From positions 1 to 50,136 of the forward strand of contig JAJEEU010000068.1 of assembly GCA_022820825.1 (NCBI GenBank): 50,136 nt of DNA, written 5' to 3'. The stretch is from Vicinamibacteria bacterium. GTDB taxonomy: Bacteria; Acidobacteriota; Vicinamibacteria; Vicinamibacterales; UBA8438. This document shows positions 16,361 to 26,110 of the stretch, one piece after another. The position numbers and the translations under genes are program-made. How positions within the stretch are numbered: position 1 is the stretch's first letter; each line of letters starts with the position of its first letter. The notes under the pieces were generated by a model. It did not search any database and was not told the origin of the DNA. It worked only from the letters and a program-made list of their open reading frames with translations.

Positions 16361-19300
16361 TTAAAAATCGAACTGCGCGCCGAACTTCAGCATGCGCCCG
16401 CCCATCACCGCGGTGACCTCCGGGTAGTTCAGCGGGTTGAACGAGGAGCCGATGCTCGTGACGCTGTTCGCGTTGAACACGTTGAACAGGTCGATCCAGC
16501 CGCGGATGCGCGCGTTGCCGGCGTTGAAGATCTTCGCGAACCGCAGGTCGAGCTGGTTCAGCCGGGGCTCGTACAGGTCGGACGCCTGGAAGTAGAACTG
16601 CGTCCCGTACGGCACCTTGTTGAGGCTGTTGGTGTTCAGGCTGTTGACGCCCCGCCCGGACGGCGCCAGCAGGATGGTCTCCGTGCCCGCGGGAATCATG
16701 TCCGGCTGGCCGTTGATCATCACCTGGTCGGTCACCGCACCGCCGGCCCGGTACTGCGAAATCCACGGCTGGCCGCCGAGGCTCTGGAACACGAACGACA
16801 CCTGCGTGTCGTACGGCAGCGGCACCGACCCGTTCACCTTGAACTGCGTCAGGGGGCCCCACGGCTCGGACTGCTCGCAGAAACCCGAGCGGGCGCGCAT
16901 CGGGCTGTCCACGACGAAGCACTCGTTGAACGATCGGACGCCGGTGCTGAGACCGCCTCCCAGCGTCAACCCGTTGTCGAAGCGTCCGTCGAAGTTGACG
17001 TCGAAGCCGTTGTAATTCTGGAACATGTCGCCGTGCACGTCGGCCGACTGCACCAGGAAGTTCTCCGGCCTTGCGAGCGCCTCGGCCGTCTTCGTGTACA
17101 GGCCGCCGATCCGCTCGCCGGGCGTCAGGCCGAGCGCCTCGGAACCGGGCGGCGCCGCGATGCTGAACTCCACGAAGTCGTCAGGCGTCACGTTCAGGTC
17201 GTCGCCCACCAGGAAGTTGCCGTACTGCGTACGGAAATACCCGGCTTCGATCGACCAGTTGTCCGTCAGCTCGTGCTGGATCGAGAACGAGGTCTGCCAC
17301 TGGTACTGCCGCTTGCCCCAACCTGTCAGAACGTCCGGATCGAAGCTGAGCGTGTTCAGGGTGGTCCCGAACTGCGGGTGCAGGATGGGCCCGCACTCGC
17401 CGCCGAACGTGGAGCCGCCCAGGAACCCGGTCTGGTCGCCGAAGTTGTCGAGGTCGCAGTTGGGAATCAGGTCCCGGTCGAAGTCGAACCACAGGCGGTT
17501 CGTGAACGATCGCACGTTCTCCAGCGGGTTGATGGCCTCGGCGATGGCGCTGCCGACCGGTACGACGTACTTGCCGAGCGACGCCTTGAGCGCCGTCCGG
17601 CCGTCGCCCCGCAGGTCGTACGACACACCGAGGCGCGGCGTGATGTCCTGGTAGTTCGGCACATTGTCGATTTGGCCGGTGCTCAACGGCGAGCCGTCCG
17701 CATTCCGGGCCGTCCAGCGTCCCTCAGGCGCGACCTGCGCCGGGACCGTACCGGTAATGCGGTCGTAGCGGACGCCGAGGTTGAGCGTCAGCCGATCGAT
17801 GGTCCACTGGTCCTGCGCGTAGAACCCGAGGTCGAGCGATTCCTGGAGCGACGCTTTCGGCGTGGCGTACTGGGATACGTAGCCGACCAGGCCGCCGCCC
17901 AGGTCATAGGGCGCGCCCGTAGCCGGGTTGAGACCGAAGAACAGCAGCCGGATCGGCCACGCGTTGCTGGCCAGCCGCGACTGCTCATGCTGCTCCGTGG
18001 CCCAGCGGCCGTTGACGCCCACCTTGAAGTTGTGCGAGCCGGTCACGTACGACATGGACGCACGGAACACCTCCGTCGGCATGTCGTGGCCGGTGCCGCC
18101 GAGGCACGGACCGCAGTCTTCGCGCCCGGGGATCGCGCTGGCGTAGGAGCGCCAGTTGAAGAACGGGGCATAGCTGTGGTGACCGACGTCGACGTGCTGC
18201 AGCGCGGTCGACAGGGGGGCCGCCATGAACTCCGCCATCGTCATGCCGCTCGACGCCAGGGCGTGCGAATCCTGCCGCACGATGTCGGGGAATTCGGGCG
18301 CCGTGTTGTTCTTGAGTATCGATACGCCCGCCTCGAACAGCAGGCGGTTGTTGGCCGGCATCGTCCAGCTCGCTTGCGTCAGGTTGATCGGGCCGTAGGT
18401 GTAGTCGATGGCCGCCGCCGGGTCGGACAACCCCCACTGCGTCCAGTAGGTGCAGGCGCAGTTGTCCTGGAACGACTGCGACACGGTGAACTTGTTGCGC
18501 TCGCTGGCCTGGATGGTGAAACGGATCGAGTTGTCCCGGTTCCAGATGTCGAGCACCGACGGCTGGGTGAGGTCGGCGCGGTACAACCCGCCGTAACCGG
18601 TCGCGCCCGGATTGGAAGCGTAGCCTTCGGCCACGTTCGCGAAGCTGCGGTACTGCTCGTTCTGCGCACCCCACCAACGGTGCGCCGTGTAGAACCACAC
18701 CCGGTCGCGCACCAGCGGCCCGCCGAGGCCGAAGCCGTAGTCCCAGATCTTGTCGACGCCGATCTTCTCCTTGCGCGTGCCCTGCGTGGCGAATCCCGGC
18801 TGCGCGAGCCGCGGCTCCAGGCTCGCGTCGACGTTGTTCTGCTGCAGGCCGCCGCCGGTGCCGCTCACGTTCGCGTAGTAGCTGAACGTGTTCGCGCCTT
18901 CCTTCGGGATGGCGTTGGTCGCCACCCCGCCGAACGGGTACTCGGCGTTCATGTCGCTCGTCGAGATGACCATCTCCTCGACCGCGGCCTGGTTCAGGAA
19001 GTACTGCTTGGAAGAGCCGCCGCCGAGGCCGATGTTGTTGTTGATGGACATTCCGTCCCACATCACGATGCCGTCGGCCTCGCTGCTGCCGTGGAACTGG
19101 ACGTAGCCCCAGACGTCGCCCGAATTCCCGCCGACGTCGTGGCCGCCGCCCGAGATGAGCTGGGTCATGCCGGGCGTGAGCGCCGCCAGGCCGAAGTACG
19201 TCTTCGACGTCGGCAGCGTGTCGATCTCCTCGCGCGACAGGTTCTGCTGGCTCACGACGTTCTGCACGTCGATGACCGGGCTGGCGCCGGAAACGGTGAC

Positions 19301-19654
19301 CGTTTCCTCGATCGAGCCGACCGACATCGTGCCGTCCACGTTGGCCGTGAAGTCGGCGGACAGCTCGATGCCCTCGCGCACGAAGGTATTGAATCCCGGC
19401 AGGGTGAACGTGACCGTGTACGTGCCGGGCCGCAGCGCGGTGATGGTGTAGAGACCCGCGCCGTCGGTGACCGTGGTGCGCACGCCCTCGATCAACGCCG
19501 GGCTGGTCACCTCGACCGTCACGCCGGGCAGCACGCCGCCCGTCTCGTCCGCCACGCTCCCGGCGATGGCGCCCGTCTGGGCCAAGGCCGCAGCCGGCAA
19601 CAACAGGCACGCCAGCACCGCGAGGTGGACGCGCAAGATACCACTACGATTCAT
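16361..19654 (-). CDS. TonB-dependent receptor, Oar-like with carboxypeptidase-regulatory N-terminus
   Basis: 1097 aa from ATG 19654, with AGGAGG 6 nt upstream. The signal peptide (about 1-25, ending ALAQ) is followed by TGAIAGSVADETGGVLPGV, a carboxypeptidase regulatory-like beta sandwich (about 28-110). A plug domain (VIDVQNVVSQQNLSREEID onward, about 130-250) and a long beta-barrel complete the protein, which ends FGAQFDF with the terminal Phe of outer-membrane barrels. Such receptors import large or scarce substrates using TonB energy. It is a tandem paralog of 19845-23105, with the same plug and C-terminus but many barrel-loop differences. Each gene has its own terminator, so they are probably separate transcripts. 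The substrate is unknown. Confidence 0.92.
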   Translation of the reverse strand: MNRSGILRVHLAVLACLLLPAAALAQTGAIAGSVADETGGVLPGVTVEVTSPALIEGVRTTVTDGAGLYTITALRPGTYTVTFTLPGFNTFVREGIELSADFTANVDGTMSVGSIEETVTVSGASPVIDVQNVVSQQNLSREEIDTLPTSKTYFGLAALTPGMTQLISGGGHDVGGNSGDVWGYVQFHGSSEADGIVMWDGMSINNNIGLGGGSSKQYFLNQAAVEEMVISTSDMNAEYPFGGVATNAIPKEGANTFSYYANVSGTGGGLQQNNVDASLEPRLAQPGFATQGTRKEKIGVDKIWDYGFGLGGPLVRDRVWFYTAHRWWGAQNEQYRSFANVAEGYASNPGATGYGGLYRADLTQPSVLDIWNRDNSIRFTIQASERNKFTVSQSFQDNCACTYWTQWGLSDPAAAIDYTYGPINLTQASWTMPANNRLLFEAGVSILKNNTAPEFPDIVRQDSHALASSGMTMAEFMAAPLSTALQHVDVGHHSYAPFFNWRSYASAIPGREDCGPCLGGTGHDMPTEVFRASMSYVTGSHNFKVGVNGRWATEQHEQSRLASNAWPIRLLFFGLNPATGAPYDLGGGLVGYVSQYATPKASLQESLDLGFYAQDQWTIDRLTLNLGVRYDRITGTVPAQVAPEGRWTARNADGSPLSTGQIDNVPNYQDITPRLGVSYDLRGDGRTALKASLGKYVVPVGSAIAEAINPLENVRSFTNRLWFDFDRDLIPNCDLDNFGDQTGFLGGSTFGGECGPILHPQFGTTLNTLSFDPDVLTGWGKRQYQWQTSFSIQHELTDNWSIEAGYFRTQYGNFLVGDDLNVTPDDFVEFSIAAPPGSEALGLTPGERIGGLYTKTAEALARPENFLVQSADVHGDMFQNYNGFDVNFDGRFDNGLTLGGGLSTGVRSFNECFVVDSPMRARSGFCEQSEPWGPLTQFKVNGSVPLPYDTQVSFVFQSLGGQPWISQYRAGGAVTDQVMINGQPDMIPAGTETILLAPSGRGVNSLNTNSLNKVPYGTQFYFQASDLYEPRLNQLDLRFAKIFNAGNARIRGWIDLFNVFNANSVTSIGSSFNPLNYPEVTAVMGGRMLKFGAQFDF

Positions 19655-19784
19655 TGATTCCTCCTGGACCTTCGTACATACCTGCAACCACTAACCGCCT
19701 TCGACGGCTGGCAGATTTTACACGGACGCACCACGGATGCAAAGCGCCGGACGCAGTGCGGCATGCGGAACCGCCCGCCGGTAC

Positions 19785-19819
19785 AAAAAAAGGGGCGGGA
19801 CCGGCAGGCCCCGCCCCTC
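19785..19819 (-). terminator. Rho-independent terminator after the second TonB receptor
   Basis: On the minus strand, stem GGGGCGGGGCC / GGTCCCGCCCC is followed by seven T. It closely resembles the terminator at 16181-16213, down to the flanking GTAC, as expected if receptor and terminator were duplicated together. Confidence 0.85.
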
Positions 19820-19844
19820 CGAACTATCCCGTCCCATCTATACG

Positions 19845-22800
19845 TCAAAAGTCGAACTGCGCGCCGAACTTCAGCAGCCGGCCGCCCATCACGGCCGTCA
19901 CGAAGGGGTAGCCCTGGCTGACGAACTGGTCGGATACGGCAGCCGCGCTGTTGGCGTTGAAGATGTTGAACAGATCGACCCAGCCGCGGATGCGGCCGCC
20001 GCCCACGTTGAAGATCTTCGTGAAGCGCAGATCAAGCTGATTCAGCCGCGGCTCGTAGAACTCCGCACCCCGGAAGTAGAACCCGTTGGTTCCGGGCGTG
20101 TAGGAGGTCCTGCTCCGCGCGTTCTCGATGGTCGAGATCGAGCCGACGCCCATGCCGGACGGCGTCAGCAGGATCGTCTCGGTGCCGTTGGGCAATACAC
20201 AGCCGGTCGGGCAGTCCTGGCCGACGATCTGGACCATGTCGGCCGCGCCGCCGGAGCGGTACTGCGTCACCCACGGCTGACCCGCCAGGCTCTGGAGGAC
20301 GAACGAGAACTCGGTGTCGTACGGCAGCGGCACGGATCCGTTCAGCTTGAACTGCGTGCCGGCGCTCCACGGTTCGCTGACCTCGCAGAAACCGTCGCGC
20401 GCGCGCATCGGGTTGTCCACGGTAAAGCACTCGTTGTAGGTAGTGCCCCCGGTGCTGAAGCCGCCGCCCAGCCGCAGGCCATTGTCAAAACGGCCATCGA
20501 AGTTGACGTCGATGCCGTGGAATACCTGGTGCATGTCGCCGAAGTCCGAGGCCCGCTTGACGACGTCGCTGACGCCCTTGGCCAGGCCTTCGGCCGAGAT
20601 GGAGTACAGCCCGCTAATCCGCTGTCCCGGCGTCAGGCCCAGCACCTCGGAACCGGCCGGCGCCAGGATGCTGTACTCGATGAAGTCCTCCGGACCGATG
20701 TTCTCGTTGTCCACCACGCGGAAGTTGCCGTACTGCGTGCGGAAATAGCCGACCTCGATCGACCAGACGTCGGAGATCTCCTGCTGGATCGAAACGGAGT
20801 TCTGCCACTGGGTCTGCCGCTTGCCCCAGCCCTCGACAAGGCTCGGATCGTAGACGCGGGCCGCCGCCGGGTTGCCGAACGCGGGGTTGAAGATCGGCCC
20901 GCACTCGCCGTTGGCGCCGAAGGCCGCGAAGAAATTGTCGAGGTCGCAGTCGGGCATGAAGTTGCCGTTGAAGTCCAGCCACGCCCGCGCCGTTTGTACC
21001 TGACCCTCCAGCGGGTTGACGTCCTGCGCGATGGCCGTGCCGATCGGCACGACGTACTTGCCGACCGTCGCCTTGATCGCCGTCCGGCCGTCGCCCGACA
21101 AGTCATACGCCACGCCGATGCGGGGCACGATGTCGTGGTAGTTCGGCACGTTGTCGATGCGGCTGACGTGGAACGGCGTGCCGTCCGGGTTCTTGAAGCC
21201 CCAGCGGCCGTTGGGCGCGGTCTGCTCCGGCACCCAGCCGTTGAGGCGGTCGTAGCGCACGCCCAGATTCAGCGTCAGGCGATCGATCGTCCACTGATCC
21301 TGGGCGAAGAATCCGAACTCGAACGAGTTCATGAACGACGACCGCGGCGTGGCCAACTGCTGCACCAGGTAGATGCCGCCCGGACCGCCGCCCAGGGCGC
21401 CGGTCGCCACGTCGCGCGTGAAGAAGTCAAGGCGGATCGGCCACGCGTTGCTGGCAAGGCGCGATTCCGCGTGCTCCTCGGCCGCCCAGCGGCCGTCCAC
21501 GCCGATCTTGAGGTTGTGCGAGCCCGTGACGTACGACATCGATCCGCGGAACACCTGCGTCGGGAAGTCGTGTCCGGTGCCCAGCAGACACGGCGCGCAC
21601 GTACGGATGCCGTGCGAGCGCCAGTTGAACACCGGGAAGTAGCTCATGTGCGGAACATCCACGTACTGCAGCGCGAACGCCGGATCGGCCGCCATGAACT
21701 GGTCGAACGTCATGCCGGTGGCCGCCAGCGCCTCGGCGTCCTCCCAGACGCTGTCGTGGCTCTCGGGCGCGCTGTTGTTCAGCAGGTACGAGAAGCCGGC
21801 CTCGAACAGCAGCCGGTTGCTGGCCGGGAACGTCCACGACCCCTGCGTCAGGTTGATCGGCGAGTACGTGTAGTCCTGCGACCCCGCGCGGTCGACGATG
21901 CCCCACTGCGGCCAGTAGCCGCAGGCGCAGTTGTCCTGGAGCGCCTGCGACAGCGTGATCTTGTTCCGCTCGCTGGCCTGGATGGTGAAGCGGATCGAGT
22001 TGTCCTGGTTGAAGAAGTCGGTGAAGTGCGGATCGTTCGGATCGGCGATGTACGTCGGGCCGTGGCCGACCTGCGGATTGAGCGCGCCCTCGAACTGGTA
22101 ACCGGGGGCGATGTTCGCATTGCCCAGCGGCGTGAAGTTCTGCGCGCCCCACCAGCGGTGCGCCGTGTAGAACCACACGCGGTCCTGCACGAGCGGGCCG
22201 CCCACGCCGACGCCGTAGTCCCAGATCTTCTTGCTCTTGGCGAGCGGCGACGCGCCGCGCGCCTGGAGCGCCTCGTCCACGTTGGCGGCCTGCAGGTCGC
22301 CGCTGGTGCCGTTGACGTTCACGTAGTAGCTGAACGTGTTGGCGCCCTCCTTGGGGATGGCGTTGGTGGCGACGCCCCCGAACGGGAACTCGGCGTTCAT
22401 GTCGCTCGTCGAGACGACCATCTCCTCGATGGCGGCCTGGTTCAGGAAGAACTCCTTCGACGAGCCGCCGCCGAGGCCGATGTTGTTGTTGATGCTCATG
22501 CCGTCCCACATCACCATGCCGTCGGCGTCGCTGGATCCGTGGATTCTGACGTAGCCCCAGATGTCGCCCGTGGCGCCGCCCACGTCGTGGCCGCCGCCGG
22601 CGATGCTGCCCGTCATGCCGGGCGTGAGCGCCGCCAGGCCGAAGTAGGTGCGCGACGTCGGCAGCGTGTCGATCTCCTCGCGCGACAGGTTTTCCTGGCT
22701 CACGACGTTCTGCACGTCGATTACCGGGGCGGCCCCGGAGACGGTCACCGTCTCCTCGATCGATCCGACCGACATCGTCCCGTCCACGTTCGCCGTGAAG

Positions 22801-23105
22801 TCGGAGACCAGTTCGATCCCCTCGCGCACGAACGTGTTGAAACCGGGCAACGTGAACGTGACCGTGTACGTGCCGGGCCGCAGCGCCTCGATCGTGTACA
22901 GGCCCGCGCCGTCGGTGACCGTGGCGCGCACGCCCTCGATCAGCGCCGGACTGGCAGCCTCGACCGTGACGCCGGGCAGCACGCCGCCCGTCTCGTCCGC
23001 CACGCTCCCGGCGATGGCGCCCGTCTGCGCAACAGCCGCCGCCGGCAGCAACAGCACGCCCACCAGCACTGCCAGGTGGGCACGCACCATACGACTACGT
23101 CTCAT
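19845..23105 (-). CDS. TonB-dependent receptor, Oar-like (paralog of the next gene)
   Basis: 1086 aa from ATG 23105, with GGGGAGGAG upstream; a shorter start at 23090 is possible. The signal peptide (VRAHLAVLVGVLLLPAAAVA) is followed by TGAIAGSVADETGGVLPGV and the same plug block (NVVSQENLSREEIDTLPTSR) as the paralog. The barrel has VRFTIQASERN-like strands and ends FGAQFDF. Conservation is highest over the first 270 residues and the last 40, while surface loops differ (for example a Cys-containing DCPTGCVLPN loop near residue 960). That pattern suggests divergence in ligand range. It is transcribed away from the PQQ gene at 23375, leaving a 270-bp divergent regulatory region. Confidence 0.92.
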   Translation of the reverse strand: MRRSRMVRAHLAVLVGVLLLPAAAVAQTGAIAGSVADETGGVLPGVTVEAASPALIEGVRATVTDGAGLYTIEALRPGTYTVTFTLPGFNTFVREGIELVSDFTANVDGTMSVGSIEETVTVSGAAPVIDVQNVVSQENLSREEIDTLPTSRTYFGLAALTPGMTGSIAGGGHDVGGATGDIWGYVRIHGSSDADGMVMWDGMSINNNIGLGGGSSKEFFLNQAAIEEMVVSTSDMNAEFPFGGVATNAIPKEGANTFSYYVNVNGTSGDLQAANVDEALQARGASPLAKSKKIWDYGVGVGGPLVQDRVWFYTAHRWWGAQNFTPLGNANIAPGYQFEGALNPQVGHGPTYIADPNDPHFTDFFNQDNSIRFTIQASERNKITLSQALQDNCACGYWPQWGIVDRAGSQDYTYSPINLTQGSWTFPASNRLLFEAGFSYLLNNSAPESHDSVWEDAEALAATGMTFDQFMAADPAFALQYVDVPHMSYFPVFNWRSHGIRTCAPCLLGTGHDFPTQVFRGSMSYVTGSHNLKIGVDGRWAAEEHAESRLASNAWPIRLDFFTRDVATGALGGGPGGIYLVQQLATPRSSFMNSFEFGFFAQDQWTIDRLTLNLGVRYDRLNGWVPEQTAPNGRWGFKNPDGTPFHVSRIDNVPNYHDIVPRIGVAYDLSGDGRTAIKATVGKYVVPIGTAIAQDVNPLEGQVQTARAWLDFNGNFMPDCDLDNFFAAFGANGECGPIFNPAFGNPAAARVYDPSLVEGWGKRQTQWQNSVSIQQEISDVWSIEVGYFRTQYGNFRVVDNENIGPEDFIEYSILAPAGSEVLGLTPGQRISGLYSISAEGLAKGVSDVVKRASDFGDMHQVFHGIDVNFDGRFDNGLRLGGGFSTGGTTYNECFTVDNPMRARDGFCEVSEPWSAGTQFKLNGSVPLPYDTEFSFVLQSLAGQPWVTQYRSGGAADMVQIVGQDCPTGCVLPNGTETILLTPSGMGVGSISTIENARSRTSYTPGTNGFYFRGAEFYEPRLNQLDLRFTKIFNVGGGRIRGWVDLFNIFNANSAAAVSDQFVSQGYPFVTAVMGGRLLKFGAQFDF

Positions 23106-23276
23106 TCTTGTTCTCCTCCCCACATGGACAACACGTCCATGCCCCAGCGCTCATCAAGGAGCGCGAGCCGCCGAAGTCTACACGACACACGCGAGCGTGC
23201 AAACCGCATGCCCACCTGGAGAGCGCCGCAACGCAACGAAAATGCGCCCACTGGCACGGCGTAGCGTCTCCGCAGC

Positions 23277-23311
23277 ATCCAACCCCTTGAATATTCTTCA
23301 ATTGGTTGGAT
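23277..23311. promoter_or_regulatory. AT-rich dyad in the divergent promoter region
   Basis: ATCCAAC and GTTGGAT frame an inner TTGAA/TTCAA pair with a TATTC centre. This 35-bp two-step palindrome stands out in GC-rich surroundings between the TonB receptor and PQQ genes. It could be an operator for a dimeric regulator or an RNA hairpin. Confidence 0.4.
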
Positions 23312-23355
23312 CGATTCGCATTCCGCCGCGGCGCCCGGCCGCCGCCCCCGCGATG

Positions 23356-23361
23356 TATAAT
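23356..23361 (+). promoter_or_regulatory. -10 element (TATAAT) of the PQQ gene
   Basis: A perfect TATAAT ends 13 nt before ATG 23375, with no recognisable -35 at 17 bp and no ribosome site. If used, the message would be leaderless or nearly so. Confidence 0.4.
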
Positions 23362-23374
23362 TCGCGTCCAGCCG

Positions 23375-25084
23375 ATGACGGATCGATCCAGTACAACACG
23401 CCCCGCCCGGCCGCTGGTGCTGCTGGCGGCATGGGTCCTGCTCCTGTCCGGCGCCATGCCCGCGGCCGCCCAGGGCCCGTCCGTCGAGCCGGTGACGGAC
23501 GCCATGCTGCTGGATCCCGATCCGGCGGACTGGCTGCACTGGCGGCGCACGCTCGACGGCTGGGGCTACAGCCCGCTCGACCAGATCAACCGGGACAACG
23601 CGCACCGGCTGCAGCTCGTATGGGCCTTCGCGCTCCGGCCGGGACTGAGCCAGCCTGCGCCGCTCGTGCGCGCCGGCCGCATGTACATCCCCAATCCGCT
23701 CGGCTACGTGCAGGCGGTGGACGCCGCTACCGGCGACCGGCTCTGGGAGTACCGCAAGACCTTCGAAGGCAATCCCGACGACACCTTCCGCAGCCGCACC
23801 CGCTCGCTGGCCGTCTACGGCGACAAGGTCTACGTGACGACCAACGACGCCCACATCCTGGCGCTCGACGCCGCCACGGGCGAGGTCGTCTGGGACCGCG
23901 AGGTGGCCGACTGGAGCCGCGGCTACCGCTACACGAGCGGCCCGATCGTGGTGAAGGGCCAGATCGTGGCCGGCATCACCGGCTGCGAGCGCTACCACGA
24001 GGGCGGCTGCTTCATCTCGGCGCACGACCCCGAGACCGGCGCGGAGCTGTGGCGCACCTCGACCATCGCGGGTCCCGGCGAGCCGGGCGGCGACACCTGG
24101 GGCGACCTGCCCGAGATGTTCCGCGCCGGCGGCGACGCGTGGATTCCCGGCAGCTACGACCCGGAGCTGGACCGCATCTACTGGGGCACGGCGCAGGCCA
24201 AGCCGTGGGCGCGGATCTCGCGCAAGACCGACGGGGACGCGCTCTACACCAACAGCGCGCTGGCGCTGCACCCCGAAACGGGCGAAATCGACTGGTACTA
24301 CCAGTTCGTGCCCGGAGAGTCGTACGACCTGGACGAATCGTTCGAGTCGGTGCTCATCGATCACGACGGGCGCAAGTCGCTGTTCAAGATGGGCAAGCTC
24401 GGAATCCTGTGGGAGATCGACCGCACCACCGGCGAGTTCGTCGCCGCCCACGACCTCGGCTACCAGAACCTGATCGACATCGACCCGGAGACGGGCGCGG
24501 TCGCCTACCGGCCCGGCCGGCTGCAGGAGATCGGCGTCGAGATGGACTTCTGCCCGGGCATGATGGGCATCCGCAACTGGCCGGCTACCGCCTATCACCC
24601 GGACACCGGGGCGCTGTACATCCCGATCAGCCCGCACTGCGCCAGGGCGGTGTACAGCGAGGTCGAGCAACGCGAAAGCCCCATCGGCGACTACTACTTC
24701 TACCAGGACTACGAGCGCGCCGGCTGGCGGCCGACCGGCGGCGGCCCGCATCCGCTCAGCCCGGAGCACGGCGGCGGGTTCATCGCCATGGACATCGCCA
24801 CGGGCGAGGTGCTGTGGCGGAGCATGTACCCCACGCGCGCCCTCACCGCGGCATTGACGACCGGCGGCGGCCTGGCCACCAGCGGCGACGGCGACGGCAA
24901 CTTCTTCGTGTACGACGCGGCGACCGGCGACGCGCTGTTCCAGGTGCGGCTGCCCGCCCCGCCGCAGGGCTATCCGATAACGTACGCCGTCGGCGGCCGG
25001 CAGTACCTGGCGGTCGCGGTGGGCGGCGGGCGCGTGGCGGGCGCCGCCAACACAATGTTCGTCTTCGCCGTGCCGGAAGAATAG
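23375..25084 (+). CDS. PQQ-dependent alcohol dehydrogenase-type quinoprotein
   Basis: 569 aa from ATG 23375, chosen because MTDRSSTTRPARP followed by a hydrophobic stretch ending AAAQ makes a signal peptide. [17 protein letters not shown] opens the propeller. Later features are DAATGDRLWEYRKT, the ADH-type block SYDPELDRIYWGTAQAKPW, and the active-site loop YDLDESFE. The last has Asp at catalytic and +2 positions, a pattern associated with lanthanide-using alcohol dehydrogenases. Six Cys are scattered and no CXXCH is present, so there is no fused cytochrome. It is the same length as the protein at 27618-29327 but clearly divergent from it. It is followed 14 bp downstream by a secreted-family gene, probably co-transcribed. 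Confidence 0.88.
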   Translation: MTDRSSTTRPARPLVLLAAWVLLLSGAMPAAAQGPSVEPVTDAMLLDPDPADWLHWRRTLDGWGYSPLDQINRDNAHRLQLVWAFALRPGLSQPAPLVRAGRMYIPNPLGYVQAVDAATGDRLWEYRKTFEGNPDDTFRSRTRSLAVYGDKVYVTTNDAHILALDAATGEVVWDREVADWSRGYRYTSGPIVVKGQIVAGITGCERYHEGGCFISAHDPETGAELWRTSTIAGPGEPGGDTWGDLPEMFRAGGDAWIPGSYDPELDRIYWGTAQAKPWARISRKTDGDALYTNSALALHPETGEIDWYYQFVPGESYDLDESFESVLIDHDGRKSLFKMGKLGILWEIDRTTGEFVAAHDLGYQNLIDIDPETGAVAYRPGRLQEIGVEMDFCPGMMGIRNWPATAYHPDTGALYIPISPHCARAVYSEVEQRESPIGDYYFYQDYERAGWRPTGGGPHPLSPEHGGGFIAMDIATGEVLWRSMYPTRALTAALTTGGGLATSGDGDGNFFVYDAATGDALFQVRLPAPPQGYPITYAVGGRQYLAVAVGGGRVAGAANTMFVFAVPEE

Positions 25085-25098
25085 GTGAGGAGGGCAGG

Positions 25099-26106
25099 AT
25101 GATGCCTCGACTCCGTGCGTTCATCGGTGCGCTGGCGCTCGCGGCAGCGGGCGTTTCGATTGCGGCCGGTCCCGCGGCGGTACAGGCGGTCCAGACGGAT
25201 GCGGCCGCGGCGGACGGCTATACGCCCGCGCTGACGCCCTGGGGCCATCCGGACTTGCAGGGCATCTGGGACAGCAAGACGCAGACGCCGCTCGAACGGC
25301 CCGCGGAATTCGCGGACAAGGAATTCCTGACCGCCGAGGAAGTCGAGGCGCTGGAGCGCCGGACCGTCGAGGCCGCCGGCCGCGACGAGCGCGACGAGCG
25401 CGGCTCCGTGGCGGACGTGGAGGGCGCCTACAACAACGCGTTCAGCACCTTCTACGCCACGAAGGTCGTGGAGACCGGACGCACTTCGTTGATCGTCGAT
25501 CCGCCGGACGGCAAGATTCCGTATACCGCGGCAGCCCGCGAGCGCGTCGATGCGGAGGCGGAGCGCCGGCGCGCGACCCGCGAGGACGCCGACGGGCCGG
25601 AAGATCGTCCGGCGGACCGCTGCACGGGCTTCACGCTCCCCTGCACGTCGCCGCTGTGCGCGTTCCGGCGGATCGTCCAGACGCCCGATGCGGTCACGCT
25701 CTACTACGAAGCCGGGCACTGGGGCGGCGCCTACCGCACCATTCCGCTGGACGGACGGCCGCACGCACCGGCGCACGTCCGGCAGTGGCACGGCGACGCG
25801 CGCGGGCGCTGGGAAGGCGACACCCTGGTGGTGGAGACGACCAACTTCAGCGCGAACGCCGGTTTCGAGGGCGCGACCGGGGAGATGCGCCTCGTGGAGC
25901 GTTTGACCCGCACCGAGCACGACCTGTTGATGTATCACGCCACCATCGCGGACGACTCCACGTTCACGCAGCCGTGGACCATCGAAGTGACGTGGCGTCT
26001 CGGCGACAACAGGCAGAACCTGATCTACGAATCGGCCTGTCACGAAGGCAACTACGCACTGACGAGTATCCTCGCGGGTGCCCGCGTGCAGGAGGGAGCG
26101 AGGTAG
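25099..26106 (+). CDS. Secreted protein, RWEGDTLVVE family
   Basis: 335 aa from ATG 25099 (a second ATG follows at 25102), with GGAGG 7-10 nt upstream. The signal peptide (about 1-30, ending AVQA) is followed by PWGHPDLQGIWDSKTQTPLE, SLIVDPPDGKIPYT, GRWEGDTLVVETTNF, LVERLTRTEHDLLMYHATI and FTQPWTIEVTW. The closest relative in the window is 43163-44182, which shares the same blocks in order. The family is common in acidobacterial-type genomes and uncharacterised. The final residues EGAR are encoded by the GGAGGGAGCGAGGTAG that begins the duplicated module, so the C-terminus was probably reset by the duplication. The next gene starts 4 bp after the stop. Confidence 0.78.
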   Translation: MMPRLRAFIGALALAAAGVSIAAGPAAVQAVQTDAAAADGYTPALTPWGHPDLQGIWDSKTQTPLERPAEFADKEFLTAEEVEALERRTVEAAGRDERDERGSVADVEGAYNNAFSTFYATKVVETGRTSLIVDPPDGKIPYTAAARERVDAEAERRRATREDADGPEDRPADRCTGFTLPCTSPLCAFRRIVQTPDAVTLYYEAGHWGGAYRTIPLDGRPHAPAHVRQWHGDARGRWEGDTLVVETTNFSANAGFEGATGEMRLVERLTRTEHDLLMYHATIADDSTFTQPWTIEVTWRLGDNRQNLIYESACHEGNYALTSILAGARVQEGAR

Positions 26107-26110
26107 AGCG

